A stretch of DNA of 64,000 nucleotides from Paramecium sonneborni (lineage: Eukaryota; Ciliophora; Oligohymenophorea; Peniculida; Parameciidae), in NCBI GenBank assembly GCA_905182985.1, contig CAJJDN010000006.1, positions 769,169 to 833,168 of the forward strand. Reading direction: 5' to 3'. Below, piece by piece: positions 13,097 through 24,701 of the stretch. Position 1 is the stretch's first letter, and the number at the start of each line of letters is the position of its first letter. The notes beneath the pieces are model-generated. The model did no database searches and had not been told where the DNA came from. It saw only the letters and a list, made by a program, of their open reading frames with translations. The position numbers were made by a program, and so were the translations under genes.

Positions 13097-13543
13097 TGAT
13101 GTCAGTTGATTATTTGTATAATAGTCTGTTAATGTTTTGGATTTATTTAAAATAAGATTCATAGCAGTTTATTGATCTATTTATTCAGTAAGTTATAAAG
13201 GTTACTATTATACTTTTTATGTGGCATATCGATTAAATCTCTTTCTTTGTCCAAATTATTTATTTGGTAATTCTTCGCTCTATTATTTTTATAAAGATTT
13301 CGTCAATTCTTATAAATTGGAGTTACTTAATTTAGGTAATATTTGATTGATTGATCCTTTATGAGCCAGTCTAAATTTAGTATATTAGGTTTTGCTAGTT
13401 TCAGCTTCTGGAGTTCGTTTTCCACTTTATGTAGATTCATTTTATTCTAATTCATCTCCATCTATTGAAGTTCTAAATTCTTATTATTTCTTAAGTTCTT
13501 TAATTGTTTTAACAGTAGTTGATTATATTATATTTTATTCCAT
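13097..13543 (-). pseudogene. Truncated duplicate of the 243 aa gene (probable assembly artefact)
   Basis: The first 149 codons of the gene at 11710-12441 are repeated here and run into the N gap. There is no sign of independent divergence. It should be counted with the gene at 11710 as one locus. Confidence 0.75.
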
Positions 13544-13633
13544 TTATTATTTCATAAATTATATTATTATATATGTAATAAAATACAAAATTATAATATA
13601 GAGTAGTGATCAGCTTCATTCATTACTTTTAAA
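13097..13633. repeat. Right copy of the 537-bp duplication
   Basis: Matches 11995-12531 base for base as far as I can see. It continues directly into the C2H2 gene at 13616-14031, so this copy carries the true junction with the sequence to the right. Confidence 0.9.
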
Positions 13634-14031
13634 TTAATCTGAAATCTACCCAATTTTGTCTAAATGTTATGTAATACCATGTTTAATTTTCATATGCTGC
13701 ATAAGTGATCCTTCAGAACCATAAGATTTATTGCAATTTTTTATCTAACATACATGACTTCTTGGAATCTCAATTGCTGATCTTCTGTTTCTTTTTCTTT
13801 TGTCTTCCATTGATAATTCACTTTCTTAATCTTCTAAAGCCTGAAATTTCAATAATTTTTGCTTAATCTCATTTCGCTCTTGAGTGACTTACTCAACCTA
13901 AGATTATTTTAAGAGAGAATATCTACATGTTAATGAAGAACTATATTATAATAGTATAATCTTATTGATTCCTTATAGTAGTCAATAGGATGTTACTGAT
14001 CATACTCATTCATTCCTTCATTATTTGACAT
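13616..14031 (-). CDS. Single-finger C2H2 zinc-finger protein, 128 aa
   Basis: A 29-nt intron (13898-13926) gives a 129-codon frame beginning MSNNEGMNEYDQQHPID. A helical linker leads to a basic patch (DKRKRNRRSAIEIPRS) that could be a nuclear localisation signal. One zinc finger follows: C85-x4-C90-x12-H103-x4-H108, with K-x-Y-G-S-E-x-S-L between Cys and His. The same finger signature occurs in the gene at 27094-27747. A role in nucleic-acid or protein binding in the nucleus is inferred from the finger only. The stop codon lies inside the duplicated 537-bp segment. Confidence 0.8.
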
Positions 14032-14091
14032 TATTGTTTAAATATATATAATTGCATTCTTTAATATACAATAATTTGGTTATAAACAATG

Positions 14092-15202
14092 TCATTGTGT
14101 TTATCTTGATAAATTTATTAATCCACATCCAATACATGAAAATACAGAATCCTCTATATTGAAAGTGACACCGAAAATTGAGCGAATAATCCTAAGAGTT
14201 TCAATTGTGTGAGTTGAAATTCTGCCTAATTTAATTTGACTGACTTTTTTTTAACTAATAGCCATTAATAATAGTGCATATTATTGTTAAGTTGTATCAA
14301 CACATCCACTATTTTTAATTTCATCTAATAATCTCAATGCAGCAGTTTCACCAACATTTTCTGGATTATTAAATTCATTTGAATATTCACAATCACATGA
14401 AATAAATAGGCCATTTGTACTTTCAGCTATTAATGAAACAGCATAGCCACTTTAAAATTCTATCCCTTTTTATGATTTTTATAAATCAGTATGAATCCAA
14501 ACATCAGGAATATAATCATTGAAAACATTTCTACATTAACTAACAACTCGATTCAAAAGATTAGGAGCTACCTTACTACCTGAACAAACACCTCTAATTT
14601 TGCAAATAGGTCCTCTTTCAATTAAAGATATAGATTAAACTTATTTTATAGGTTTAGAATGCAAGCTATTTATATAACCTAAAGATTATACATTACAGTT
14701 CCAGATCCTGCCAAAAATCCTCTTCTTGTAACTTTAAGAGATACATCCCAATCAGGAATAAATTTCTTTACCAAGGGAATATATGCATTTATTATTGAAT
14801 CAACAGATTAATCAGTATTATCATTTGTTATACCATTTAATTCTATATTTAGTGGTGCTTTGCCAAATAAACTCAGAACTAATAAGATTTCTAAATAATA
14901 TGATATTGATCTATCAACACCACAATTATAAGTTTGTAACATTCCATCTTGATTAGTTATTATTCCTATTATTAATTTAACAATAACCTGGTATATAAGT
15001 AATTCCTTTTGTGTTAACATCAATTTTACATCCAGTTTAGATTATTTACAATAGTTTTAACATTGTTTATAAATGAGGACCTGGCTTAATATAAGAATAT
15101 TGATTTTACATATTAAGAAAACTCAATTTTAACTGCTCTCTCACTCAAAGTTGAACAGAGTAGAATTTCTCTAAAATTTATCACTTATTAAAAACTAATC
15201 AT
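14092..15202 (-). CDS. RCL1: RNA 3'-terminal phosphate cyclase-like protein RCL1, 345 aa
   Basis: A nucleolar factor of the RTC family needed for early 18S pre-rRNA cleavage. Three introns (14666-14691, 14966-14987, 15085-15109; 26, 22 and 25 nt) leave 346 codons. Family landmarks in order are: LSERAVKIEFSQ near the start; GITYIPGIITNQDGM; RGFLAGSGTV; SLIERGPICKIRGVCSGSK, which is closer to RCL1 than to the cyclase RTCA; IPDVWIHTDLQ; and a C-terminus CIGCGLINLSRQT. The length is slightly shorter than typical RCL1 (about 370 aa) because of a compact N-terminus. The start at 15202 (MISFQQVINFREILLCSTL) is the only ATG upstream of the conserved region. Confidence 0.88.
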
Positions 15203-15380
15203 ATATAAATTAATGACAAATATAATAGAAATTGATTCTTTGGTGAAACAATTAAATTAAATTGCTCTCTTTTTATTAATATTAAAGGTATATGAAATAC
15301 AAAAAATTGATATCTGGTTAAAACAGGTCATATTTTATGAAAATATTTTATTAAAGCTTAGTATTAAATTTATTATTCTA

Positions 15381-17029
15381 ATGTACTCTAACAGATCGCA
15401 ATCCTATAAAAAGAATGATTCATTGAAACTTTATTCTGTCAGTCCAACTGAATCTCAACTTTAAGAATCAGAATATAAATATTTACCTTTGATATCAAGA
15501 GTTAGTTAAGAATAATTAGACCCAAAATGGTAGGAATGCAAAATAGAAGGTAAAAATCTTTAACCTAGATCGAATTCAGCAATAACTGTATTAAATAATC
15601 AGTAAATTAACATAATAACTCAGATTATATTTATATGGAGGATATTAGTATGCAATGGGAATAATGAAAGACTTCTATTAACTTAATTTGAATGCTCAAA
15701 CATTTGTATGGTAAAAAATTTAATGCGATTACGAACCAGGACCCCGTTGTAGACATTCTATTTGCAGTTTTGAAGATAATATTTACTTATTTGGAGGATA
15801 AGTAGCTGATTCTATTTCAACAAATGAAATATTTATTCATGACGTCAAGCAATAATAATGGAAAAAAATAGAACTTAATAAAACTTATCCAGCACCTATA
15901 GATAGTCATTGTGCAATATTATTTGAAGATTAATGGATTATCTTTGGAGGATTTTATGGTAGCAAATAATGTAAACACTCAAATGATTTATACAGTTATA
16001 AATTTAATGACAATACTTGGATAAAATTGAATAGATAAAAAGGAATGGAACCTGCACCTAGAGATGGCAGTTCTATAACTAGTCATAATAAAAGTGTATA
16101 TATATTTGCAGGCAAAAATGGAGATATGAGGTATAATGATTTATGGGAATTTGATATGATAAAATTAGAATGGACATTTATTTCAATAAACAGTTTTAAT
16201 AATATTCCTATGAGTAGATCTGGTCATTCATTAATATCTTATTAAAATAAACTGGTTATTTTTGGAGGTATTCATGATGTAACATGGGAACTAGATGATT
16301 TACACTATTTTAATTTGGATATTTAAGAATGGAAAACTATTAATTTCGATACTTCAAGAAGATAGGAACTAGAATTACCTTCTCCTGTAAAAACAAATAA
16401 AAATCCATCTAGACAAAGGAAAATTAAAAGATTGCCAATTTTACTTAGACCTTTGAGTTTAAGAAAATCCCCATGCCCTTCACCTAAAAAGCTTCGTCCT
16501 GGTTCTTTGTCAGATTATTCATCTTATTCTATTAGTGGTCGTAACAATATTGCTAGTCCTGATTTAAGTTAGTATTAAAGTAATTAAAATAATTCTACTA
16601 TTCATACAACCTTAAATAATGTTTAAGAAAGAAAGAGATGGGAGTAATTAAAGAAAAAAACAGCTATGTTAAAATTATTTGAAGTTGAAAATAGAGAAAT
16701 TATGAACTTTTAAGATGATTGCATTGTTGCTGAAAAATTAAAAACTTCAATAATTTTGATTGGTAATCCAAAATAAGATTTAAAAATAAAAAAAGGAATT
16801 TTAACAGAGTTTGGATAATAAATCATATCAAAGTATATATAATTTTTCATACTTATAAAGATTTCTTTTACCAATAACAGGAGGATAAAATACTATTAAT
16901 GGTAAGAAACCTTGTGCAAGAGATGGCCATTCAGTAGCTGTTTTTCAAAATTACATGATATTATTTGGTGGTGATAGACATACAATGTCTTTTAATGATT
17001 TGTATTTATTGAACTTGACTAAATTTTGA
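15381..17029 (+). CDS. Kelch-repeat protein, 532 aa
   Basis: Kelch repeats form a beta-propeller for protein binding. Removing introns 15602-15623 (22 nt) and 16833-16860 (28 nt) leaves 533 codons. At least five repeats appear at residues 60-320 (LYLYGGYQYAMGIM, NIYLFGGQ, WIIFGGFYGSKQ, VYIFAGKNGDMRYNDLWEFD, LVIFGGIHD). A basic, serine/proline-rich linker of about 170 residues follows. One last repeat closes the chain (CARDGHSVAVFQNYMILFGG); separate last blades are common in kelch propellers. No enzyme domain is seen. The partner and pathway cannot be told. Confidence 0.85.
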
Positions 17030-17088
17030 AAATTTCTAATTGATTTTAATTTCATTTATTTTATATTTTGCATTACAATAATATAATA

Positions 17089-18017
17089 ATGGATTTAAGA
17101 GAGGAAGATCAATAAAATTAAGTAGATTTAGATTAATTAGATGATATCTCAAATCAAAATGGAGCTTTTGTATAGAAAATAAATGAATTCTAAGATATTG
17201 CAGCTGAAAAATATGATGACATTAATCAAATAATGAATTATAGAATGAGGGTAGTATAAGAGAAATTAGGATTTACTGGAGAAAAATCTTAAGTTTATTA
17301 ATAAGCAGCTCTATTTGTTGCTGTAATGTAGTTAATAATAGCAACATTTCTATCAATGTTAATTTCATAAACAACATTTTTAGGTTATGCATGGACATTT
17401 ATTCCTTGGCTCTAATATGTATTTATTATAGCATATCTATCCACAATTATTGCTATATAATATTTTACTGAAAAGATATACCAGGTAATATATTATTGAA
17501 ATCTAAATTAAAGCAAAGATATAATTTTGGAGTGTTTTGCATTTATACAATTTCTAAGATCATTTTAGTCGTTTTTATATCCATTTGGTTCTTTGATATT
17601 AGGTTAGAAATTTTCTTAGTTGCATTAGTTGCAATATAAGGATATTTAGCACTTAAAATAAATGTTCCTACTTAAAAAAATGAAGAGTTTGATTTAAAAG
17701 TAAAAGATTTATGGAAGAAGATGACAATATATTAGCTTTGTGTATCTATTTTCTTAGTATCAATTGCTCTTATTCAAGATGTATTTTAATAATCATCTTA
17801 TTTGGTTGGACCATTAGCGTTTATATTAACTCTATTGTTAGGATTTTACACTATATTATGCTTATAGAGATTTAAGGAATATTCATTTCATTAAAAAAAT
17901 AAAACTTAAACTCCTACTCAATAATCATCAATTAGAAGTGAAAAAGAGGCAGAAAATATGAAATAAGTTTCAGAATAAGGAATAGCAGTATAATCTATAA
18001 AGAGTTTTGCTGATTGA
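17089..18017 (+). CDS. Multi-pass membrane protein, 299 aa
   Basis: One 29-nt intron (17485-17513) gives 300 codons. A charged cytosolic N-terminus of about 75 residues (MDLREEDQQNQVDLDQLDD) is followed by about seven hydrophobic segments, for example LFVAVMQLIIATFLSMLIS, FIIAYLSTIIAI, IILVVFISIWFF and FILTLLLGFYTIL. The tail is polar (TPTQQSSIRSEKEAENMKQ). The layout resembles the BAX-inhibitor-1/LFG type, but I could not find that family's signature, so the class is left open. It sits 59 bp downstream of the kelch gene on the same strand. Confidence 0.78.
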
Positions 18018-18092
18018 TACAAAAAAGTAGTTCTTTAATATATTAACATAAATATAGTATTGAAAACATCAAATAATCATTTATAATTAATT

Positions 18093-18972
18093 TCAAGATA
18101 TGGATATATCATCTGGTTGATTTTGTTCTGTTTTACAAAATTCAGATTTTGAATCTTCATTATTTTCAGAATATGTGACTTCTAAATCTCCATTTTATTA
18201 AACTACTATAGATCTATCATGTGTATTGTATAAGATTTCTTTAATTCCTTTACAAAGTTAATCAGCTGTCAAACCTTATTATAAATGTTACTCCATCAAT
18301 CCATCTAAATCTTTTAATTTCAAATAATAAAAATCTCTTTCACATTTCAAGGTTTCTATTTACAATAATAAATCTGTCATTGAAGCTTATCTATTTTCTT
18401 TATTAGAAAAATCATTATTCAAAATTTAAATTGTTGCAAAAGAGGAGTTCTTAGATAAATTTTGAATAATTTATTGCTAAAAACATAATTTAAAAAGATG
18501 TACATCTTTAGCATTGTTTTTAATTAGAACTTTTGGTTTTGATTAATTTCGAATTTATTTATCTGGATCTTCAAACTCTTAATTTCCTCTTTTGGTTAAT
18601 GGATCATAGTCTTTTGTAACAAAATGAGTATCAATGTATTTTTTCATCCATTAAAGAAATTCAAGATTATCTTAATATTTACATTTAGTTAATTTTTCAA
18701 TTTCAATGGGTTTTTACAAACCTAATTTTGTAAATGATTATTGAAGTATCTTAAAATTATTGACAAATTCATATTCTTATTTTGCTCTCCAATTTACTTT
18801 ATTTAATTAGACTATTGATTGAAATATTAACAATACTTTTTCCAGGATGAACAGCGTCTATAAGTTAACAATAGATAGCTCCAGTTCCTAATTATTCAAT
18901 TTTATTGATTGTAATTTTAAGTAAATCATTTACCCATTACAATAACTCGGCTCTTGATATTTCTGAATTCAT
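18093..18972 (-). CDS. EB1/MAPRE microtubule plus-end-binding protein, 284 aa
   Basis: EB1 proteins track growing microtubule ends and recruit partners through a C-terminal EBH domain. One 25-nt intron (18812-18836) leaves 285 codons. The N-terminal CH domain is clear (RAELLQWVNDLLKI, LGTGAIYCQLID, VNWRAKQEYEFVNNFKILQ, KYQDNLEFLQWMKKYID). The linker is basic (KPKVLIKNNAKD). The EBH coiled coil has the expected core CERDFYYLKLKDLDGLME. The tail lacks the usual terminal EEY motif and ends QPDDISIS, so CAP-Gly partners may bind differently. Convergent with the membrane-protein gene, 75 bp apart. Confidence 0.92.
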
Positions 18973-19013
18973 GATAATTTAAATTCAAATTAATATATAG
19001 GTTAAAAAATATA

Positions 19014-19877
19014 TCATTAATCTCTCATATTTTCAAGTTATTTTTCTAATTTTTTATATTTATTTTCATTTATTGAATTGAGCAATTTCATTTCATAACC
19101 ATTACTTCTATCTACACCATCCCATCTAAATCCAGGTAAAATGTTAAATCTATTGATTGGAGGTGGAAATTTGCATTTGAGTAAGAAATCAGATTTTTTT
19201 AAAGTAATTTATTTATCATCTTCTTCCTATATGATTTATCTCATTGGATCATCAAATTTTTATTAGCCCATTAATTACATATCCATTTATTTAATCTAAT
19301 CTTCATTTTTAATTGCTAAAGCTTATTGAGCATCTTCTTACTTTTTCTATTTATCTTAAATTTACACAAGTCCTTTTGACCACATTTCTATTTATTATTT
19401 ATTTGCTTAAAGAATAGTCTATTTATCCTCCTTAGCTTTCAATTTAGGATTTTATTATTTTTCTTATTCAACTCTTTAACTTTAAGTAATCCTTTGCCCA
19501 GTTTTAACATCTCTATGAATGACTTCTTATGGTTTAGGTGCTCTTTCAACAGATAAATCAGAATCAGATTAACTTGAAGAATCATCAGACTCTGAATCTG
19601 ATTCTGAGGAACTTGATACTTGACTATTACTTCTACTTCTCTCTTTATTTAACATCTATTAAAGAAACACTTATTTCTTCTATTTATCTATATGTATAGA
19701 TTCTGCCGTTTCAACAAATACTGGCTATTGTTCTAATTCATCATAATTTTCCTTGCTTATTACTCTACCCATCAAAATATCAATATTGTCTTAATCTTTT
19801 AAATTATTTTGATAAGTAACTTTTGTTTTCGATTATCCTGAATCCATATACTTCTTTAAGTATGACATTTTATCCAT
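19014..19877 (-). CDS. BUD13: BUD13, RES-complex pre-mRNA splicing factor, 287 aa
   Basis: BUD13 with Snu17/RBMX2 and Pml1 forms the RES complex that acts on the activated spliceosome. The gene is an intronless 288-codon frame. The C-terminal signature is near-identical to other BUD13 proteins ([19 protein letters not shown] followed by RSNGYEMK). Upstream are an acidic/serine block ([19 protein letters not shown]) and a long charged helix ending DDPMRQIIQEEDDK. The N-terminus [14 protein letters not shown] matches the short conserved start of the family. It lies 41 bp from EB1 on the same strand. A factor thought to help splice difficult introns is of interest where introns average about 25 nt. 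Confidence 0.93.
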
Positions 19878-19916
19878 TGTTAATATATTTATATTATTTT
19901 TAATATTTATACATTT

Positions 19917-20958
19917 TCATTTCTACATATACATTCTCAATTTCTCAACAGAAAAATCCCATAATTTCTCTGCTAATTATTTATTTGCAAACTTTGGTTA
20001 TTTTAATTTGCAATCTGAATAATATCCTCCATCAATTAATTTATCATAATCTTCCAAAGCACATTATAAAGTAGTTTAAGCTCCTTATAAACAACTTTTA
20101 GTGAATATAAAATAAATAGGTGTAACTAATTTGAATAATAAATTTAAGATTGGATTTCCAACAATTTCTCTCACTAATTCTGTTCTAACAACTCCAGGAT
20201 GTAAAGAACTAAAATTATTATTATTATTATTATTTACCAACCCTTAATTCCATGTCTTTTAGAAATTTCCATAGCATGAAGTATATTACATAATTTACTA
20301 TTACCATAGGCTTATATATTGTATTTAATTGGCCATAGTTTCGAATTAGCATATTGAGCACAATTAATATCTTTAAAATCTAATTAAGAATGTTTATGTG
20401 CTAAAGATGCCACATTAACTACTCTACTTTATTAAGCACTTTTCAAATAAGAAATCTATACTATAAATTAAATTAAGTACCAATAATTCAGTTAATAAAA
20501 AATGTCCTAAGTGATTAGTACCAAATTAAAGTTCATAAGATTGTTTAGTTATTTTATATGTTTGTGGAGCCATTACACCTGCATTATTAATGAGAATATC
20601 TATTTATGAAATATTCAATTTCTTAAAATCTTCTACACATTACTTTACAGAATTGAGACATGACAAATCCAATTTTATCATGTAAGCCTTGGTTATTTTA
20701 TTCTATTTATAATGTAAATAATTATACCAATTGATCTAAAACTAATTATCCTTTATTTGTATCTCGACAGGCAATCACAACAGTGGCTCCCATCATTCCT
20801 AATTAAAGAGCTGTTTCCTTTCCAATACCAGTGTTAGCACCAGTAATGAAGACTATTTTACCATTTAGATCTTTTTTTATTTTGCAGACACCTCCAGTCA
20901 TGTAGATATGAAGCAACCATAAAAATAAAGCAAGACCTAAAATGCAAAATATACACAT
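19917..20958 (-). CDS. Short-chain dehydrogenase, retinol-dehydrogenase-like, 320 aa
   Basis: An NAD(P)-dependent oxidoreductase of the classical SDR fold, probably membrane-anchored. Three introns (20209-20237, 20456-20480, 20703-20727; 29, 25, 25 nt) leave 321 codons. It starts with a hydrophobic anchor ([19 protein letters not shown]). Next come the cofactor motif [23 protein letters not shown], the serine strand [12 protein letters not shown] and the catalytic AYGNSK (YxxxK). The C-terminal substrate part contains [15 protein letters not shown]. Domain order and size fit RDH11-14/WWOX-type enzymes. The substrate is not inferable. The 29-nt intron at 20209 is a near-perfect AAT triplet run. 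Confidence 0.9.
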
Positions 20959-21085
20959 AAAATTTATATTAATATTTATGATTCTTAATTCCTTAATTTA
21001 TTAATTAGAAGATTCAAAATTTCTTTTTAATTAAATAAGTTCTAAAATATATTCGAGAATAACGAAAAATTATTTATATTAAAAG

Positions 21086-23423
21086 ATGTTTCAATAACTA
21101 TTTGATTATCTACGATTACCTAGCTTTGTAGGAGATTCTATTCCATAAGACCGTAAACAAGATTATTAATGACTCATAGCTACAGATATCAAGATAGGAG
21201 TAGGTTAAAGTGCAATTAGAAAGATTTTCAAAGTACAAGATTATGATCAATACGAAAGAATGCAAATAAGTTCATTAGCTTAAGCATTATAAAAGAGTTA
21301 ATAATATAATCCAAACCTTCATACAGATGATCTATTATTAAGATATCTTTATGCTAATAAATTCAATATTCAAGCATCAATTGATGTAAAGATGATTAAT
21401 CATGCTAGCAATTTGTTTAAACTAATGAGATCTTTAAATAACTTGGCTAATTGAGACTAGATAAAGAAGTGGTATAACTTTATGTAAATAATATAATATA
21501 AATTAAAAGTAAAAAGGAGCAATTTACATAGAGGGAAGAACTAAGAATCATATTCCTTGTATAGTAGTTTCTACTAAATTGGTTGATGATTTGGTTTTAT
21601 TTGAAAGAGCTGCCATTATATTATGTGCAATAGTTGAGGATTACATGTTTTATAATGGGAAAATAGAATCTTGGATAGCTGTCATTTAAACTAAAGATTA
21701 GAGTGCTTATAAAATGCAATTGGATAAAATCTTCTCTATAATTAAAGTATTGTAGACTTGTTTCCCTAATACATGTGAAGCAGTCTATATACTAAATGCT
21801 ACACTCTCTATAAATTTACTCTGGTCGTAAATTGAAGGTAATACTTTACATATTAGACAGAATACATAAGTCCTATGACTCTATAAAAAATCAAATTCTT
21901 GAAGGATAAAGAATTGCCCATTTTATCCAATCAATTCCTTCCTGAAAAACTTGAGCAATCCTTAGGAGGAGAAAAAATTATTAAACAATATTGGCCTCCA
22001 GATGAAAACGATTACTATTATGATTAACCTCCTTAATAATAAAAACAATTCTTTGATTATGAAGAATAACCTTAAGTCTTCTTTTCAGAAAATAATAATC
22101 TATAATACATGAATGAAGCTCCTATTTTACATGAAGAAATATAATAACCTGTTCCAGTACAATAATCCCCATAATTGAAGAAAGAAGAAACTGATTCTGT
22201 TCCTGAAAAAAAAAAAAAATGCATTTGTGTTAAATGTTCAAGAGATTTAGAAGATTTGGCTTCTTAACCTTCTTAACCTCGATAACGTAAACCTTCTGAA
22301 CTTTAACCTGTTAATAAACCCATTATACCGTAATAAGAACCATAAAAGTAAATAGCTCAATAATAATTGGACGATACTTATGTACCCTATGAAAGAAAAT
22401 ATGATAGTTTTATTAATGATACTAGTTTATTAATTCCAAAGATTATGAATGATACTATGTAATAAGATTAAAAGGAGGAACAATAATTTGGAGGTAATTC
22501 ATTTAATAATTAATAACAATAATAATATATTCAATAACCTGAAATTAATTAAAAGAGTAACAAACCTTCTTTTACAAATCCATTTTATAATGCTGATTCA
22601 ATGTAAGGATCATAATAAATAGAACCAAAATAACCACCAATAATATCAAATAAAGTAAGTTAAGAAATTCAAGCAAATATGGATGATACAATAATTGATG
22701 ATAAACCAGATTATTAACCAAAATATATTAACAAACATAATCGTCCATAATAATCTTCTAATTTTTATTAGCCATCTCAATCAAGTCGTTTAACAAATAA
22801 TAACCCAAATTTATACAATTTTCAAAACATTCCTAGTTACAATCCTATAAATTATGCTTAATATTAATAATAACCTTTGACATCTTAATCATATATACCA
22901 ACTATGTAAACTTAACCGTAGAGTTAATAATACATAAATGTAGAACCTTAACTTTAGAAATTTGATGCAATTTAATAGTAACCAGTATAAGTACAGGACT
23001 TCGATTATAATAATTATAATCCTAACTAATCTCCTTATGCTCCATAACTTTCTAATGATCCAAAAAAGAAGTATGATTTTAGTTAATGGGATAAATATAA
23101 TGATGGAAATGATGTTGTACCAATGCAATCTTATGTACCAATAACAAATACTTATACAAATCCATATGTACAATAGAGTCCTAACAATAATTATCCTATT
23201 AGTGAAGACTATAATAAAATATATGATACTACAAATGATTATAAACCAGGAGAATTTAGACCATCAACTTACAATTTTACCCCTTATGATTATAGATATA
23301 GCGATTAACAATTTTAGCCAAGTACTACTACTAAAGAAAATGGGTATAATTCAATAATTATTATTTAGAACACAATAATTATATCAATAGAAACCAGGAT
23401 AGTAGGCATGTTAAATATTTTGA
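21086..23423 (+). CDS. CRAL-TRIO (SEC14-like) protein with long Q/N/P-rich tail, 737 aa
   Basis: A lipid-binding/transfer domain of the SEC14 class, followed by disorder. Five introns (21153-21179, 21386-21408, 21484-21509, 21838-21860, 23344-23368) leave exactly 738 codons. The N-terminal helical lobe reads DDLLLRYLYANKFNIQASID. The CRAL-TRIO core spans about residues 115-285 (GAIYIEGRTKNHIPC, AIVEDYMFYNGKIESWIAVI, EAVYILNATLSINLLW, ELPILSNQFLPEKLEQSLGG). Residues 300-737 are low complexity, packed with Q, N, P and Y, plus one cysteine cluster (KKKKCICVKCSRDLEDL). The tail could form condensates or bind partners; that is inference. Its stop is only 4 bp from the stop of the opposing gene. 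Confidence 0.85.
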
Positions 23424-23427
23424 TTTA

Positions 23428-24577
23428 TCAATAAATAGTTTACATTGACTATGATTATGATGTAAGGTCCATTCTCACAGTGCCATGATTGTCTTCATCT
23501 AAATAATTATCATCTAAAATTTGATTAAACAAATCTTTGAGAGAAATTATTCCAAGAAGTTCTTATTACCTCATAACAAAAGCAATCTTTGTCTTTTATT
23601 TTTGAAACATTAGTAATAAATCTAACATTTTTGTGTCACTAGATATTATTAAAGGTGGATAAACCTTTACTTATTCTACTACGAATTATCCATAATTCGA
23701 TTCCTTTAAATGGATTATATCTTTAGATTTAAAAAAACCTTTCACATTATCATTCTCAATTATTGGAATCGTTGAGTATTAATATATTTTTAATTTGCGA
23801 ATCAAATTCTTACAGAAAGGTTCATCTGAATGAATATGAAAAACTCTTTCAAAAGGCTTTATATAATGAATGACATATTTATTTCTCAATTCCATCACTG
23901 ACACTATTATCTTTAATTCTTCTGGTTTTATTATATCTTATTGTTAACACACTTACATTAATTAACGGATATATTATAAATGATATCTTTTACATCTTCT
24001 ACCAAGAACATTATCTAAAATCAAACTCAAAGGATAACAAATCAAATATAAAATAGAAATCAGAAATTAAATATAAGGTATTATAAATGATGCTATTCTT
24101 AATTGATTCTTTCCTGTCATTATTGCTGAAGGAAAAATCTCTCCAAATAATATTACCAATATTACTGAGATTAACAATGCTATCCAATCACCTGTACTTC
24201 TTTTTAAAAAAATTGGAAGTGATTCGTTCGCCAATGAATTTGCAACCAATAAAGTTGATAATAATAAATGATGCTCTTCTATTACAGGTAAAATACGAGA
24301 TGCCTACTATTATTTATGTAATACCCATTTTCTATTCTTATTCTGTTCCATATATTTTTTTCACTTCTATTGTTATTTAATCCAATGATAATAAACCTTA
24401 TGTTGCCCCACTGCAAAAACCAGAAAATAATATTAAACACCTAATATTTTATTTATTCTAGTACAAACTTATCAGTCCATAAAATACATGATCTTCGAAT
24501 TCTACTATCTCAGGATCTAAGGCTAAACAATTACCCATCAATCTAAAATAAAAAATTATTCGAATTATTCGAAACAT
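23428..24577 (-). CDS. CNNM/CorC-like DUF21-CBS membrane protein, 367 aa
   Basis: The family is linked to magnesium transport. Introns 24343-24364 (22 nt) and 24441-24464 (24 nt) leave 368 codons. The DUF21 region has FYGLISLCLILFSGFCSGAT then QGLLSLDQ, then RILPVIEEHHLLLSTLLVAN followed by SLANESLPIFL, then LLISVILVILFGEIFPSA, all typical CNNM strings. A CBS pair follows (YVIHYIKPFERVFHI, YQYSTIPIIENDNVKGFF, KTKIAFVMRQQELLGIIS). There is no cyclic-nucleotide-like domain, so it is shorter than animal CNNMs. The 24-nt intron is a multiple of three without a stop. Tail-to-tail overlap with the CRAL-TRIO gene is nearly complete. Confidence 0.9.
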
Positions 24578-24701
24578 TTTATTATTATTAATAACTTTTA
24601 GAATTCATTTATTACAAATTACTATATAAACAAATATTCAATATCACTATATAATAAAATTAAAAGTCTAATTTAAGATTTGTTTGACTTTTTTAAATAA
24701 T

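Noticed and set aside
12527..13162. Minus ORF running through the N gap
   Set aside because: Its middle is only unknown bases; the flanks belong to the two copies of one real gene.
14800..15023. Separate 71-aa minus ORF beginning MMLTQKELLIYQ
   Set aside because: It is an internal piece of RCL1, opened by reading through the 22-nt intron at 14966-14987 in another frame.
17089..18017. Calling the seven-TM protein a BAX-inhibitor-1 homologue
   Set aside because: The number of spans fits, but none of the conserved family residues could be placed with confidence.
22889..23357. Three overlapping hydrophobic or I/M-rich standard-code ORFs
   Set aside because: They are shadows of the Q/N-rich tail of the CRAL-TRIO protein read in other frames.
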